The translations under genes and the position numbers were made by a program. Of a stretch of 64,000 nucleotides of DNA, positions 16,546-25,424 are shown in pieces. Location of the stretch: IMG/VR virus record IMGVR_UViG_3300025009_000051, positions 119,717 to 183,716 of that record; one strand, written 5' to 3'. The notes under the pieces are model-generated. The model worked only from the letters and a program-made list of their open reading frames with translations, was not told where the DNA came from and did not search any database. Position 1 is the stretch's first letter; every line of letters starts with the position of its first letter. Origin of the DNA: a virus.

Positions 16546-16743
16546 TTATCCATTTTTCCAAATAAAAAAAGTTGTTTGATAGTCCACATATATTAATCTT
16601 TCTCCTACATCTAAAATTGTTTTTGAATCAAAATAAGGTGCAACAACAATTCCAACGATATTTTCAGAATTTTCATACTGTGAATTTAATTTTACCATTA
16701 CAACCTCATTTAATTCTACTGAATGTTCTTTTTCTACCCACAT
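16546..16743 (-). CDS. Hypothetical protein, 65 aa
   Basis: Mostly beta-type residues (VVMVKLNSQYENSENIVGIVV; GERLIYVDYQTTFF), consistent with a small barrel. Not recognised. Confidence 0.6.
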   Translation of the reverse strand: MWVEKEHSVELNEVVMVKLNSQYENSENIVGIVVAPYFDSKTILDVGERLIYVDYQTTFFIWKNG

Positions 16744-16747
16744 AAGT

Positions 16748-17059
16748 CTAAAATGGATTAATATTTCCTGCTTTCATAAGTTTTACATCAATTTCTCTAT
16801 ACCATAATTCACACGAAATTACAGTTATCGGTTTTGATATCCGGTCTCCTAAAATATTCATCGTTTCTGTTTTTTCTTTCCAGGTGATCCCCACCACCTC
16901 TAACTCAATTGGTAATTTCTTTTCTCTAAAATAAGAAACAAAAGATTCTTTTACTTGGACCATGTCTCCTTTTCTTGGAGGTTCAACAAAATATTCTGGA
17001 AATTTAGATCCTTGATATTGATCTAAATTAGTTCTAAAAATTACTTTAACATCGTTCAT
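16748..17059 (-). CDS. Hypothetical protein, 103 aa
   Basis: Beta-rich; the segment EPPRKGDMVQVKESFVSYFREK resembles small phage barrel proteins. It is four bases from its downstream neighbour, with which it shares this general character. Not recognised. Confidence 0.6.
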   Translation of the reverse strand: MNDVKVIFRTNLDQYQGSKFPEYFVEPPRKGDMVQVKESFVSYFREKKLPIELEVVGITWKEKTETMNILGDRISKPITVISCELWYREIDVKLMKAGNINPF

Positions 17060-17072
17060 AATTATTTATTTT

Positions 17073-17255
17073 TTATTCATGTACAATTTCAAAATTTGAA
17101 GTAATATCTTCGACTTCAACTACATTGTCAAAAACATAAAAGAATTTAACACTACCAAGATCTACACAAATGTATCCATAAATACCGTTTCTTTTTGTAT
17201 AGAATGCACCGTTGTATTCTATAGTTTTTCCGTTCAGCTTATCAATTAATTTCAT
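17073..17255 (-). CDS. Hypothetical protein, 60 aa
   Basis: Small beta-rich protein (KTIEYNGAFYTKRNGIYGYICV). Part of the 16.5-18.3 kb minus-strand run. Not recognised. Confidence 0.6.
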   Translation of the reverse strand: MKLIDKLNGKTIEYNGAFYTKRNGIYGYICVDLGSVKFFYVFDNVVEVEDITSNFEIVHE

Positions 17256-17259
17256 AGCT

Positions 17260-17763
17260 TTATTCTCTAAAATTATCCCATTTATTTAAACAACATTTTT
17301 TATATTTCTTACCTGAACCACATCCACATAAATCATTTCTTCCAAGCTTCTTAAATTTTTGAAATTCTTTAACCTTGATTTCGTGCTCTTCTTGACGTTT
17401 ATTTTCTTTTTCTGTTCTTATTCGTTTTTCTTCTTCATCTATTGCTGCTTGACCAGCATCATCTTCTTTAATATTCACAAAATCATTTTCATCATATTCT
17501 TTAAACATTTCAAGTAAAGGATTTGGAGGAGTAAGAAGATAACTAAACATAGTTTCCCAATCTTTCTTTTGTTTTTCTTTATATCGTAATCGTTGTTCGA
17601 ATATTTTTTCTTCTGGTATTTCATTCAATGGAGTTGGAGAATAAATCGTTCCACAGATTCTACAAGTTTTTTCTCCAGAAGCATCAAAATGCTTTTCATC
17701 ATGTAAGGTATAATCTTCACAAGTTTTACAATATTTTCTATATCTAAAAATTGTCGGCGCCAT
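17260..17763 (-). CDS. SEC-C zinc-motif protein with N-terminal CxxC ribbon
   Basis: 167 residues. An N-terminal four-cysteine ribbon (YCKTCED ... CRICG) is followed by a charged helical middle and a C-terminal SEC-C motif [22 protein letters not shown] motifs bind zinc and dock onto SecB or ribosome-associated targets. A second SEC-C protein is encoded at 36849-37211. It starts four bases after the HD hydrolase stop. Confidence 0.8.
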   Translation of the reverse strand: MAPTIFRYRKYCKTCEDYTLHDEKHFDASGEKTCRICGTIYSPTPLNEIPEEKIFEQRLRYKEKQKKDWETMFSYLLTPPNPLLEMFKEYDENDFVNIKEDDAGQAAIDEEEKRIRTEKENKRQEEHEIKVKEFQKFKKLGRNDLCGCGSGKKYKKCCLNKWDNFRE

Positions 17764-17766
17764 AAA

Positions 17767-18264
17767 TTATAGATTATTGAATTGAATAAATAAATTTTCC
17801 ATTTTAATATCTTTAACGATATATTCAATATTGTATAATTCATCGAAAAATTCTTTCTTTTCTTTTTGATACATCTTATATTTTTCTGAACTGAATATTG
17901 CAGAGTGTTCCATGTTTGCAATTCTATCACAAAGTTTTACAATGATTGCATCTGGATTAGATTTTATTTTTGGATACGTCTTTGCTTTTCTTTCCTTTCT
18001 ATTTCTTCCATATTCATCTGTAACTGCAAAAACAATTTCTGCTATTTCTTCTCCAAATATTTCTTTAATGTTACCATATGAAATATGTCCATCTTCTATA
18101 CTATCGTGCAAAATGCAACCAACAATAATTTTTTCTGGAAATTCGTATTTTGCTGCTATATTTGCAACACTTTTGATATGATACATATAAGGAAATATAT
18201 CATAACTTTGATTGGAGTGAACTCGTTCTGCGATTAAATACGCCATTTCTATTTTACTTAACAT
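17767..18264 (-). CDS. SpoT/MESH1-like HD-domain (p)ppGpp hydrolase
   Basis: 165 residues. The HD-domain metal ligands are H29, H53-D54 and the distal D113 (KLCDRIANMEH), with the ED pair (E57-D58) typical of SpoT-type alarmone hydrolases. There is no synthetase domain, so it resembles a small alarmone hydrolase. It could lower (p)ppGpp or pyrophosphorylated tRNA or nucleotides made by host toxins such as toxSAS enzymes; that is inference. It has its own host-type promoter leader. Confidence 0.8.
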   Translation of the reverse strand: MLSKIEMAYLIAERVHSNQSYDIFPYMYHIKSVANIAAKYEFPEKIIVGCILHDSIEDGHISYGNIKEIFGEEIAEIVFAVTDEYGRNRKERKAKTYPKIKSNPDAIIVKLCDRIANMEHSAIFSSEKYKMYQKEKKEFFDELYNIEYIVKDIKMENLFIQFNNL

Positions 18265-18284
18265 CTTCTTTTGTTTTTATATTA

Positions 18285-18316
18285 CAAATATACAACGAAT
18301 AAATGACAATAAAAAA
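18285..18316 (-). promoter_or_regulatory. Bacteroidota-type -7 element for the HD hydrolase gene
   Basis: TATATTTG on the minus strand followed by the recurring leader TAATATAAAAACAAAAG before the ATG. No clear TTTG at the expected -33 distance. Confidence 0.45.
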
Positions 18317-18322
18317 TTATTT

Positions 18323-18616
18323 TTAATTTATTTTTTTAAAACAATCACAAGATTTACAATATTCTTCTGATATTTTTGTTCTTAAATTTGTTTCTCCTAA
18401 ATCCGTCAATGTCCAGCATCCCATTCGACCGTTCAATGCTTCCGGGTAATCGCACCATTTAGGTTGTTTAAAATTTTCCAAAATATAACCGATAGTTCGT
18501 TTTTCTTCAATTAATTGATCTATCTCTTCTTGAGTCAATTCGTGAAAATATTTCTTGTTGGGATTTGTGATATTAATCGGTGTTTCTGATTCAATTATTA
18601 TTTTCATTTTCTTCAT
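18323..18616 (-). CDS. Cysteine-containing hypothetical protein, 97 aa
   Basis: The C-terminal half has WCDYPEALNGRMGCWTL and EEYCKSCDCF, five cysteines that could hold zinc or an Fe-S centre. It overlaps the upstream gene by 26 bases. Not recognised. Confidence 0.65.
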   Translation of the reverse strand: MKKMKIIIESETPINITNPNKKYFHELTQEEIDQLIEEKRTIGYILENFKQPKWCDYPEALNGRMGCWTLTDLGETNLRTKISEEYCKSCDCFKKIN

Positions 18617-18926
18617 TTATTTTTGTAATTTTAAATCCTGCATTCTTTAATTGATTTTCAAAATCTACACAAATATTTCTATATTTTTGAATTCCCCCGT
18701 CACATCTGGATAGGAATAAAAACAAGTCTACACCTTCATCATTTAATACCCAATCAAATCCTTTTGTAAAAACTTGTATAGTTGCATTTACAACATACAA
18801 TCTTTTCTTTTTTGTCATTGTTTCGACATTTCGAATACAAAATAAATTTGAATGTCTACCAATTAGTAGGTTATCCAGATTATTGTTAATCTCATCAAGT
18901 GTTTCTTGATTAATTCTTATTTTCAT
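18591..18926 (-). CDS. Hypothetical protein, 111 aa
   Basis: Alpha/beta soluble protein (TKKKRLYVVNATIQVFTKGF); acidic, asparagine-rich C-terminus within the overlap with its neighbour. Not recognised. Confidence 0.65.
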   Translation of the reverse strand: MKIRINQETLDEINNNLDNLLIGRHSNLFCIRNVETMTKKKRLYVVNATIQVFTKGFDWVLNDEGVDLFLFLSRCDGGIQKYRNICVDFENQLKNAGFKITKINEENENNN

Positions 18927-18980
18927 ATTTTTTTATTTAATTAAAAGAAAACTGCATCGTTTAGGTTGTAGAAGTCCAAT

Positions 18981-19082
18981 TTACAAAGATAAAATTCCTA
19001 CTGCACAAACAATAAGGATTAAAACAAAAATTGTTTTTTGACTTAAAGTCATTTGATCAAAATCTTTTTCTAATAAAAACAT
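18981..19082 (-). CDS. Single-pass membrane peptide, 33 aa
   Basis: ATG at 19082 to TAA at 18981. After 14 polar residues comes one hydrophobic helix (TIFVLILIVCAVGILSL). A strong promoter (19109-19139) sits just upstream, supporting expression. Possible inner-membrane regulator; function unknown. Confidence 0.5.
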   Translation of the reverse strand: MFLLEKDFDQMTLSQKTIFVLILIVCAVGILSL

Positions 19083-19108
19083 ATCTTTTTAATTTTAAAT
19101 TTATATTA

Positions 19109-19139
19109 CAAAGTTAAACGAATTTATTGAATAATCAAA
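19109..19139 (-). promoter_or_regulatory. Bacteroidota-type promoter (TTTG-N19-TAACTTTG)
   Basis: Both elements are present with 19-base spacing on the minus strand, directly upstream of the 33-aa membrane peptide gene. Confidence 0.7.
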
Positions 19140-19340
19140 TTATTTTATATGTTTTTTTATTTCAATAAATATCTTGCAAGATATATAAATTCCTGTGAAA
19201 ATATAAAATATAAAAAAAATAATATTTTCATCTTTAGTTGAAGTAGGAACATAATGTTCTGCAATGGTGCATAAGAAAACAAAACCTAGAGTAAGTAATA
19301 TACCCAATGCAGCATTTTTAAAAATAATTATTGGTATCAT
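19140..19340 (-). CDS. Two-pass membrane protein, 66 aa
   Basis: Hydrophobic segments at residues ~3-25 and ~40-58 flank a polar loop (EHYVPTSTKDEN). Positive C-terminus. Function unknown. Confidence 0.65.
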   Translation of the reverse strand: MIPIIIFKNAALGILLTLGFVFLCTIAEHYVPTSTKDENIIFFIFYIFTGIYISCKIFIEIKKHIK

Positions 19341-19351
19341 AGCTTTTATTT

Positions 19352-19609
19352 TTATAGTAATTCTGAATGATAAAATTTAACGAACGGATCAACTTTAAAT
19401 AACCATACAAATTTATATTGGTCTTCTTTTGGAATAGAATCTAAAATTTTTCTGATTTGAGGTGTGTTTGTAATGAGGAATCCTCCTGTCATGTGTTCTT
19501 CTCCATTTCGTGTAATTACAGCGAATTCATTTGTCTTACTAAAGTTATTAGCAACCAATTCAACTTCTTCATATCCGTTTGTTTCGGAAGTAATGTGTAA
19601 GATTTTCAT
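19352..19609 (-). CDS. Hypothetical protein, 85 aa
   Basis: Starts with a beta strand (MKILHITSE) and ends FVWLFKVDPFVKFYH; likely a small alpha/beta domain. Not recognised. Confidence 0.65.
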   Translation of the reverse strand: MKILHITSETNGYEEVELVANNFSKTNEFAVITRNGEEHMTGGFLITNTPQIRKILDSIPKEDQYKFVWLFKVDPFVKFYHSELL

Positions 19610-19621
19610 AATTGTTTAGTT

Positions 19622-20260
19622 TTAATTAAAAATAAAAAATATAATATATAAGAGTAAACCTATTGACATAAATAATAAATATGCCCCAGACAATTGAAAT
19701 TTTTCATCTATTTTATTTTTTGTCTTTTCTTTATTATATGCTAAATTTCCAAAAATAGCAAATAAGAAATACAACAAAGAAATTATTTTTAATACAAAGA
19801 ATAAAAAAGAACTTTCAGCATACATTTCAGCAGTAAAACACGCTGCTCCAATAAGAACAACCATCATACTACACACAAACGATATCCAACTAATAGTAAA
19901 ATAAAATTTTGATTCATATTTTAAAAATTGAATTGTATCTTCTATTCCGGTTCTATATTTATTAAAAATTCTATTCTTTTCAGATTTCTTCTTTTTATTT
20001 TCTTTTAAATTTCTTTCTTGCCGTAATATTTGTAGACAAAAGGAGAAATCTTCTTCTGATACATCTGTTCCCATTGTTTCCATTTCAATTAAATATCCTA
20101 ATTGAATTTTTGCATCTTGAATATCTTTTTTAATTAATGAAAAAGTATCATGATATTCTCGATATGATTTTTCAGTTATCATAAAAGATTTTTTTCCACA
20201 TACCAATTCTTTTGTATTGTAATATGGATCGATTTCTTTAGGTCGTTTTGGTAATTCCAT
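19622..20260 (-). CDS. Membrane protein with cytoplasmic helical N-terminus, 212 aa
   Basis: The first ~110 residues are charged and helical (KKKKSEKNR basic stretch). The last ~100 hold about four membrane segments (FTISWISFVCSMMVVLIGAA; FLFFVLKIISLLYFLFAIFG; a C-terminal LLFMSIGLLLYIIFFIF). The layout is similar to small membrane effectors but no family is recognised. Confidence 0.7.
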   Translation of the reverse strand: MELPKRPKEIDPYYNTKELVCGKKSFMITEKSYREYHDTFSLIKKDIQDAKIQLGYLIEMETMGTDVSEEDFSFCLQILRQERNLKENKKKKSEKNRIFNKYRTGIEDTIQFLKYESKFYFTISWISFVCSMMVVLIGAACFTAEMYAESSFLFFVLKIISLLYFLFAIFGNLAYNKEKTKNKIDEKFQLSGAYLLFMSIGLLLYIIFFIFN

Positions 20261-20266
20261 AATATT

Positions 20267-20524
20267 TTAGTGAAGGTATAAATAAACATTTACAAATAAT
20301 CTTAATGCATTAATTGCAGTCGAATCTGCTCTTTGAATTGCTCCTTGTAAATCATTATTACAAATTGCTTGAACAAAACTTCCTCCTCTCATTACATTAT
20401 CTCGAGTATTAACAATGCTCATACAAAGATTAGTTATGTGATCAAGTTCAACTAAACTTGTACAATTATTTGAAATTAAACTAATATTTTTTTCAACATA
20501 TTGTTGAACAGCTTCTCGTTCCAT
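20267..20524 (-). CDS. Hypothetical helical protein, 85 aa
   Basis: Predominantly helical (LVELDHITNLCMSIVNTRDNV), no motif. Six bases upstream of the membrane-protein gene. Not recognised. Confidence 0.65.
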   Translation of the reverse strand: MEREAVQQYVEKNISLISNNCTSLVELDHITNLCMSIVNTRDNVMRGGSFVQAICNNDLQGAIQRADSTAINALRLFVNVYLYLH

Positions 20525-20534
20525 ATTAATTATT

Positions 20535-20825
20535 TTAAATTACTTCGTTTATTAAACACCTCATATCTTCTTCAAATCTTTCAAAATATGCAAACAAGTC
20601 GTCTACATTCTCCAAAGGAATTGTATATAACAATTCATCTTTAAACCAGTGCGGATAATTTTTAACATCTTCTTGAAAAGAATCTGGATATGTATTTTCA
20701 TATTCTTTTTTATCCGTTCCCTTCAAATATATCTTAATGAATTTTCCATCTTTAACTGCCTTATGAGTATCATTTTGTTTAATAATACTGTTGACTTTCT
20801 TTGTTTTTAATGCTTCTAATTCCAT
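20535..20825 (-). CDS. Hypothetical protein, 96 aa
   Basis: ATG at 20825 (MELEALKTKK) is preferred over an upstream in-frame codon because the latter lies in the promoter leader at 20826-20852. Acidic C-terminal helix (VDDLFAYFERFEEDMR). Not recognised. Confidence 0.6.
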   Translation of the reverse strand: MELEALKTKKVNSIIKQNDTHKAVKDGKFIKIYLKGTDKKEYENTYPDSFQEDVKNYPHWFKDELLYTIPLENVDDLFAYFERFEEDMRCLINEVI

Positions 20826-20844
20826 TTCGTTTGTTTTTATACTA

Positions 20845-20872
20845 CAAATATACAACGAATAAATGAAACAAA
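20845..20872 (-). promoter_or_regulatory. Bacteroidota-type promoter with recurring leader
   Basis: TATATTTG on the minus strand, then TAGTATAAAAACAAACG before the ATG at 20825. A TTTG lies 16 bases upstream, slightly close. Confidence 0.5.
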
Positions 20873-20890
20873 AAAATAATTTTGAATAAT

Positions 20891-20910
20891 TTTTTATATT
20901 TATTGTAAAT
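20891..20910 (+). promoter_or_regulatory. Late-type promoter
   Basis: TTTTTATATTTATTGTAAAT, 10 bases before the ATG at 20920. Confidence 0.6.
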
Positions 20911-20919
20911 GAATTTAGT

Positions 20920-21705
20920 ATGTCTGAAAAAATTAATTTACAAACTCTAATACAATCTGAATTATCATTATTATCAAATAATTCTTATACTCATTCTATT
21001 ATTGATATCGATTTAGTAGAACAAGAATGTAAAGAATTCAAATCATTTATAAATAAAAATTACAATTCAATTCTTACAGAACAATTTCAAATAAATGAAT
21101 TGACTGGTTGGTTAAAAGATAGAATGGCATTTATAAAAGGTATTGCAGAATCATTAAAATTAAAAATAGCCGATTTAATTAAATTATTTACAAATTCAAA
21201 AGTCTATAAATTCTTTGCACACATAGGATGGAATTTAACTAAATTATTTGATTTAATAAAAACAGGATTTAAATATTATAGATTATTATTAGATAAGATT
21301 GCTGAATTTATGTCTAAAAATAAAGTAGCTAAATGGACCGAAGAAAAATTAAAACAATTAGATCAATTCTTAAGTGAAAATCCAATGTTAAGAAAAATAG
21401 CAGGAGTGGGTGTAGCTGCATTATTAGTCTATATTTGGTTCAATATGGCATTCACAGGAGATGTTTCTTATGATTTTGATATGTCAACTGTTTTAGGAGC
21501 ATTGGCAGGTAAATTTACTCTTCATACTTTATTTGCAGGAAAAGAAGGAACTAAATTATTACTTCTATTGACTACTGGATTATTAGGATTATCATTTCCG
21601 TGGCCGGGGCCTTCTTCAATTAAATTTATAAGTTCAATGATCATTGCATTGGCTAAAGCAGTTAAAAATAAAATACAAGGAGCAAAAATTCAGAAACATG
21701 ATTAA
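20920..21705 (+). CDS. Phage membrane protein, possibly virion-associated
   Basis: 261 residues. An amphipathic helical N-terminal ~155 residues is followed by hydrophobic helices near 160-178 (AGVGVAALLVYIWFNMAF), 188-200 and 213-245, ending in a basic tail (KAVKNKIQGAKIQKH). Late promoter and plus-strand orientation suggest a late or virion role. It shares eight bases with the next gene. Not recognised. Confidence 0.7.
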   Translation: MSEKINLQTLIQSELSLLSNNSYTHSIIDIDLVEQECKEFKSFINKNYNSILTEQFQINELTGWLKDRMAFIKGIAESLKLKIADLIKLFTNSKVYKFFAHIGWNLTKLFDLIKTGFKYYRLLLDKIAEFMSKNKVAKWTEEKLKQLDQFLSENPMLRKIAGVGVAALLVYIWFNMAFTGDVSYDFDMSTVLGALAGKFTLHTLFAGKEGTKLLLLLTTGLLGLSFPWPGPSSIKFISSMIIALAKAVKNKIQGAKIQKHD

Positions 21706-22456
21706 ATTAAAATCTCTTATCTTTGAAGAAGACTTCAAACTATCTATTCCATATATATCTCATCAATATGATTATTGGAATAAAAAATTATTTAATAATG
21801 AATTACCAACTCTTCCATTTAAAATAGAACATAATAAAAGTCGAGGAGGAGCAGTTTTATATTCTGTGCTGTTAAAAACAAAAGGAAATAGAAGAAAAGC
21901 AATATTTAAGGAATTTGACCATCTTGCAATTTCAGATTTCTTTATCCACACTCAAGAAAGATTCCTTGGTATTTTAGTTCATGAAATGATTCATGTATTT
22001 CTTCTAAAGAATAATATTGTTTATACCACAGGAGGAGATAGAATGCACGGTAGAGAATTTATGGAAAAATTAAAAGAGTTACAACCAAAAGTAGATTTTA
22101 AAATACCTGTTTCAGAAAATACTGAAGATTTACAATTGAACGCAGATAAACTAAAAGAAAAAATAATTAATGTTTTATTGATGAAACAAAAAGACAAAAA
22201 TTATATTGCATTAATATCAAATACTAAACCTTTAAATAAAGAACAAATCGCAATTAGATTTAATACTTATCTAACAATTTCAAAAGACGAATTATTGTGG
22301 TTTAAGAGTAAAGATAAAAATTTACAAGTATTTTCAATGATTCGCGATTTAGGAGCAAAAGCTAAATTTTATGAAATAAAAGATGAGTTCAAACAGGAGT
22401 TATTGAAAACAGCAGCTGATATTCAAAAAATAGAACCATTTAAATGGAAACAATAA
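21698..22456 (+). CDS. SprT-like zinc metallopeptidase
   Basis: 252 residues from the ATG at 21698, which overlaps the previous stop. Residues ~10-30 (ISHQYDYWNKKLFNNELP) match the SprT family opening. The active site is LVHEMIHVF with a third His in MHGREFMEKL. SprT/Spartan proteins cut DNA-bound proteins. The C-terminal ~120 residues are outside the SprT domain and unassigned. It is co-expressed with the preceding membrane protein. Confidence 0.85.
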   Translation: MIKLKSLIFEEDFKLSIPYISHQYDYWNKKLFNNELPTLPFKIEHNKSRGGAVLYSVLLKTKGNRRKAIFKEFDHLAISDFFIHTQERFLGILVHEMIHVFLLKNNIVYTTGGDRMHGREFMEKLKELQPKVDFKIPVSENTEDLQLNADKLKEKIINVLLMKQKDKNYIALISNTKPLNKEQIAIRFNTYLTISKDELLWFKSKDKNLQVFSMIRDLGAKAKFYEIKDEFKQELLKTAADIQKIEPFKWKQ

Positions 22457-22457
22457 A

Positions 22458-22637
22458 TCAATAAATTTCTTCATCTGGTAATTTATCTAACTTATATCCC
22501 ATAGCATTTATTAAATCCAAAAATTCTTCTATTCTTTCCCTTTCTAATAATGCTCCAGAATAATTTATAAATTTTATTCTGGTTATTAAAACTCCCAATT
22601 GTTCTAATTCATAATCTGAATATTGATCTATTTTCAT
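22458..22637 (-). CDS. Hypothetical acidic protein, 59 aa
   Basis: ATG at 22637 to TGA at 22458, converging with the SprT gene two bases away. Helical, acidic (MKIDQYSDYELEQLGVLITR). It continues the minus-strand run after 22647. Not recognised. Confidence 0.6.
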   Translation of the reverse strand: MKIDQYSDYELEQLGVLITRIKFINYSGALLERERIEEFLDLINAMGYKLDKLPDEEIY

Positions 22638-22646
22638 TTGTATTTT

Positions 22647-22970
22647 TTAGGTTTGATTCAACATTTTATTAATTATACTATCTGTAATTTTATGAGGACT
22701 AAATCTTTTATCATTTACATGAAGAATTTTATTCACTGATAAATATTCAAGAGTATTCTTCCAAGCTCCAAATACAGAATCATTATTTTTTATATTTCCT
22801 TCATCTGGAATAATTTTATAACCTTCTTTAGTTACTACATAATACCGATTAAATATATCCATTTTAGTCTGAGCGTCGGGGTATAGTTTTGTAACCTTCC
22901 TTTTAATTTCAGCAAAAATTTCCTTTTTAGTTTTTTCTTTCTTTTGTTTTTGATTACTAAAATTTATCAT
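22647..22970 (-). CDS. Hypothetical basic protein, 107 aa
   Basis: Lys-rich N-terminus (QKQKKEKTKKEIFAEIKRKV). Seven bases downstream of the ligase gene. Not recognised. Confidence 0.6.
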   Translation of the reverse strand: MINFSNQKQKKEKTKKEIFAEIKRKVTKLYPDAQTKMDIFNRYYVVTKEGYKIIPDEGNIKNNDSVFGAWKNTLEYLSVNKILHVNDKRFSPHKITDSIINKMLNQT

Positions 22971-22977
22971 ATTATCT

Positions 22978-24246
22978 TCATTTTAAAGTTATTAAATTAA
23001 GAACGTCTCGCATTTTATTTTTATTTACTATTATTTCAAAGATATCAAATATTGATTTGACATCAAAATTAAATTCTACAGATTGTTTATTAATTTGAGA
23101 TTGAATAACTGTTTGAATATTTTCAGATAAATCTTCTTTATTCATTTCTCGCCATTCCAATACAATATTATAAAATTCTTCTGAATATTTTACTTTTATT
23201 AATCGATAATTTTCTATTATTTCTAATTGGTTATGATAAACTAAATTATTTTCTGATACTAATTCATTAAATATAAGTTGAGGTAATACAATTTCAAAGA
23301 TTCTTTTTTCTTCTAATAATTCTTTAGATTTTATTTGAGATAAGTTTTCTAATAATTTTTGTATTAATTTTGTTGAATTTAATAATATATCAGCATTTCG
23401 AAATAGTTTTTTAATGACTTCTTTTTTAAAGGAAAGTTTATTGTGTTTTAATTTTGTACTGATAGAATGATTTTCTGAATTTTCTGAAGTGAATTTGAAT
23501 TTGTCAACTATTTTTGTGGTAATGTTAGAATCTTTAAAAATGAATCCTTCTGGAGTGTATGAAGTATAATGGCTAAAATAACTGGAGTGGAAATTTTGTA
23601 ATATAATTTCTTTAATCTCATCTTTTAAATTGTTCAATTGATCTCTTATTAATTGTTTTAATTCTTTATCTTTATTTTTTCTACTTTTTAAAATTGGTAA
23701 ATTATCAGAGTAAAGTAATTTAAAATATTCTAATTTATCTTGAATGTCAGGTTTAATTTTTTCTTTGTAAATATGTTTATTTAAAATTACAAAATTTGGT
23801 AATAGGTTTGAAATAAATACATGCATTGGATGATCTAATGTATATTGCTCAACTTCATCTATAAAAAAAGAAATCGGCATTAGAGCCGGCACATTAATTT
23901 TATTATAATCGATATTATTGACTTGATTGGTATAAAGTAATTCACAAAAGAATTGAACATTATGATTTGAATATATATCCAATAATACTTCTTGATCAAT
24001 ATCATAATGTGCTACTTTAAATTGCTTCATATATTCTATATTGTTATAGAACGAAGAATCAAATACCATTGGAGAAGTTTTTGATTTAGTGAAAAATCTT
24101 CCATCTTGAATTCCAAAAGAAAAATTTTCTCCATCTAATTTTTCAGATAACTCATATCCTTCACCTTTGTGAATCTTATCACAAACATATATAAATTTAT
24201 CATACGGTAACTCATCTAAATGAGTTATTTTCTCCATGTGTCTCAT
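22978..24246 (-). CDS. Nucleotidyltransferase-type RNA (or DNA) ligase
   Basis: 422 residues. The covalent ligase motif I is EKLDGENFSFG (nucleophile K36 in KxDG). Motif III-like FFCELLY, motif IV EGFIFK and motif V KIVDKFKF follow in order. The long helical C-terminal half is not a known OB-fold or BRCT. I favour RNA ligase because a separate full LigA is present. It is driven by the promoter at 24271-24301. With RtcB at 42191-43375 the phage has two RNA-joining candidates. Confidence 0.75.
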   Translation of the reverse strand: MRHMEKITHLDELPYDKFIYVCDKIHKGEGYELSEKLDGENFSFGIQDGRFFTKSKTSPMVFDSSFYNNIEYMKQFKVAHYDIDQEVLLDIYSNHNVQFFCELLYTNQVNNIDYNKINVPALMPISFFIDEVEQYTLDHPMHVFISNLLPNFVILNKHIYKEKIKPDIQDKLEYFKLLYSDNLPILKSRKNKDKELKQLIRDQLNNLKDEIKEIILQNFHSSYFSHYTSYTPEGFIFKDSNITTKIVDKFKFTSENSENHSISTKLKHNKLSFKKEVIKKLFRNADILLNSTKLIQKLLENLSQIKSKELLEEKRIFEIVLPQLIFNELVSENNLVYHNQLEIIENYRLIKVKYSEEFYNIVLEWREMNKEDLSENIQTVIQSQINKQSVEFNFDVKSIFDIFEIIVNKNKMRDVLNLITLK

Positions 24247-24270
24247 ATTCTTTTTTCTTTAATATTTTTA

Positions 24271-24301
24271 GAATTATAAACTATTTTTTGATATAAACAA
24301 A
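24271..24301 (-). promoter_or_regulatory. Host-type promoter (TTTG-N19-TATAATTC)
   Basis: The minus strand reads TTTGTTTATATCAAAAAATA then TATAATTC. The same TTTATATCAAA spacer recurs in the promoters at 27844 and 42142. Confidence 0.6.
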
Positions 24302-24333
24302 GAAAATATTAAGTTTTTTCATCTAAACACCAA

Positions 24334-25197
24334 TTAAATATCGGTTGCCTCTAAATCTAAATTCAAAAGTTCAACAAGCTTCTGTTCTTCGTGTTTGGTA
24401 GTTGGTATTAATTCTATTTCATCCCATTTTTCATACAGTGTTTTTTCTGGAAGAGTTGTGGGCGAAAAGAATTTGTGTTCTACTCCAATTTTATCGATCA
24501 CATCAATAATAGTAGTTCCACCGTCTCTGTATCTTGTAACATTTTTAATATCAAATTGTGTTGCAATTTCATCTTCAATTACAAAAAAACGAAAATTATC
24601 ATATTTGAAATTATAAGCGGGATAATCTACCAAAAAATATTTAGGTGTTTTATCTTTGGTTTTATAGCAATATTCAATTTTTCTTACGCTTTCAGGTATT
24701 TTCAAATATTTCATTGAAAGTGCTTTTTCAATTTCTTTAAAATTTACAAAAGTTTCATTTGGATAAGGATTGTTGAATGGATTTCCTTTATCATACTTTG
24801 CAACTCTTGTCATAAAATTAAACTCGGGAGTCCAATCAATTCGTCCAATTAATAATATCAAGTTGTTATTATGAGAATAAATTGTAAATGGAGATTTATG
24901 TGTATCTTCCCATACATTTTTACCTCTTGCAGTTTGCATATCTCCTCTACCCGAACCAAACCCTCCATTAACCATTTCTACAAAATAATCAGTATTTGGA
25001 AATCTAACATATAATTGATGATCTCCGCCGTCTGATCCGAATCGCAATATTTCAAAGAATGCTTTTGCCGCTTTTCTATCATTATATTCTACATTTGTAA
25101 AATAAATTGCTGTTTCGTTTTGGTCTGAACTTCTAAAAAGTTCTACATTTCTTTTTTTAAATTTGGATAATTCACAAAATTGTTTTTCTGATTTCAT
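24334..25197 (-). CDS. Hypothetical protein, 287 aa
   Basis: ATG at 25197 (MKSEKQFCELS) avoids overlap with the upstream gene. Glycine-rich centre FVEMVNGGFGSGRGDMQTARG and many aromatic residues; no recognised domain. It lies in a block with the ATP-grasp and nucleotidyltransferase genes and may belong to the same pathway. Confidence 0.65.
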   Translation of the reverse strand: MKSEKQFCELSKFKKRNVELFRSSDQNETAIYFTNVEYNDRKAAKAFFEILRFGSDGGDHQLYVRFPNTDYFVEMVNGGFGSGRGDMQTARGKNVWEDTHKSPFTIYSHNNNLILLIGRIDWTPEFNFMTRVAKYDKGNPFNNPYPNETFVNFKEIEKALSMKYLKIPESVRKIEYCYKTKDKTPKYFLVDYPAYNFKYDNFRFFVIEDEIATQFDIKNVTRYRDGGTTIIDVIDKIGVEHKFFSPTTLPEKTLYEKWDEIELIPTTKHEEQKLVELLNLDLEATDI

Positions 25198-25214
25198 TTT
25201 ATTATTTTTATAAT

Positions 25215-25424
25215 TTAATTTTCGTGACTGCATAAACAAGTATAATGAGATCTCCAGCATATAGCACAAATAAATCCTTCATGAACGCGCATTAAAGTTT
25301 CATCTGGCTCATTCCATTCAAAACCATTATGTTTATTTATTTTTCGTTCTTGTGGAATTGCATTTATAATTTCCTCATCTACTTTCAATTTTTCGACTTC
25401 TGATAATGTTCTATAATCTGTCAT
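25215..25424 (-). CDS. Small Cys/His protein, 69 aa
   Basis: The C-terminus CAICWRSHYTCLCSHEN holds four Cys and two His, consistent with a small zinc site. One base downstream of the ATP-grasp gene. Function unknown. Confidence 0.65.
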   Translation of the reverse strand: MTDYRTLSEVEKLKVDEEIINAIPQERKINKHNGFEWNEPDETLMRVHEGFICAICWRSHYTCLCSHEN

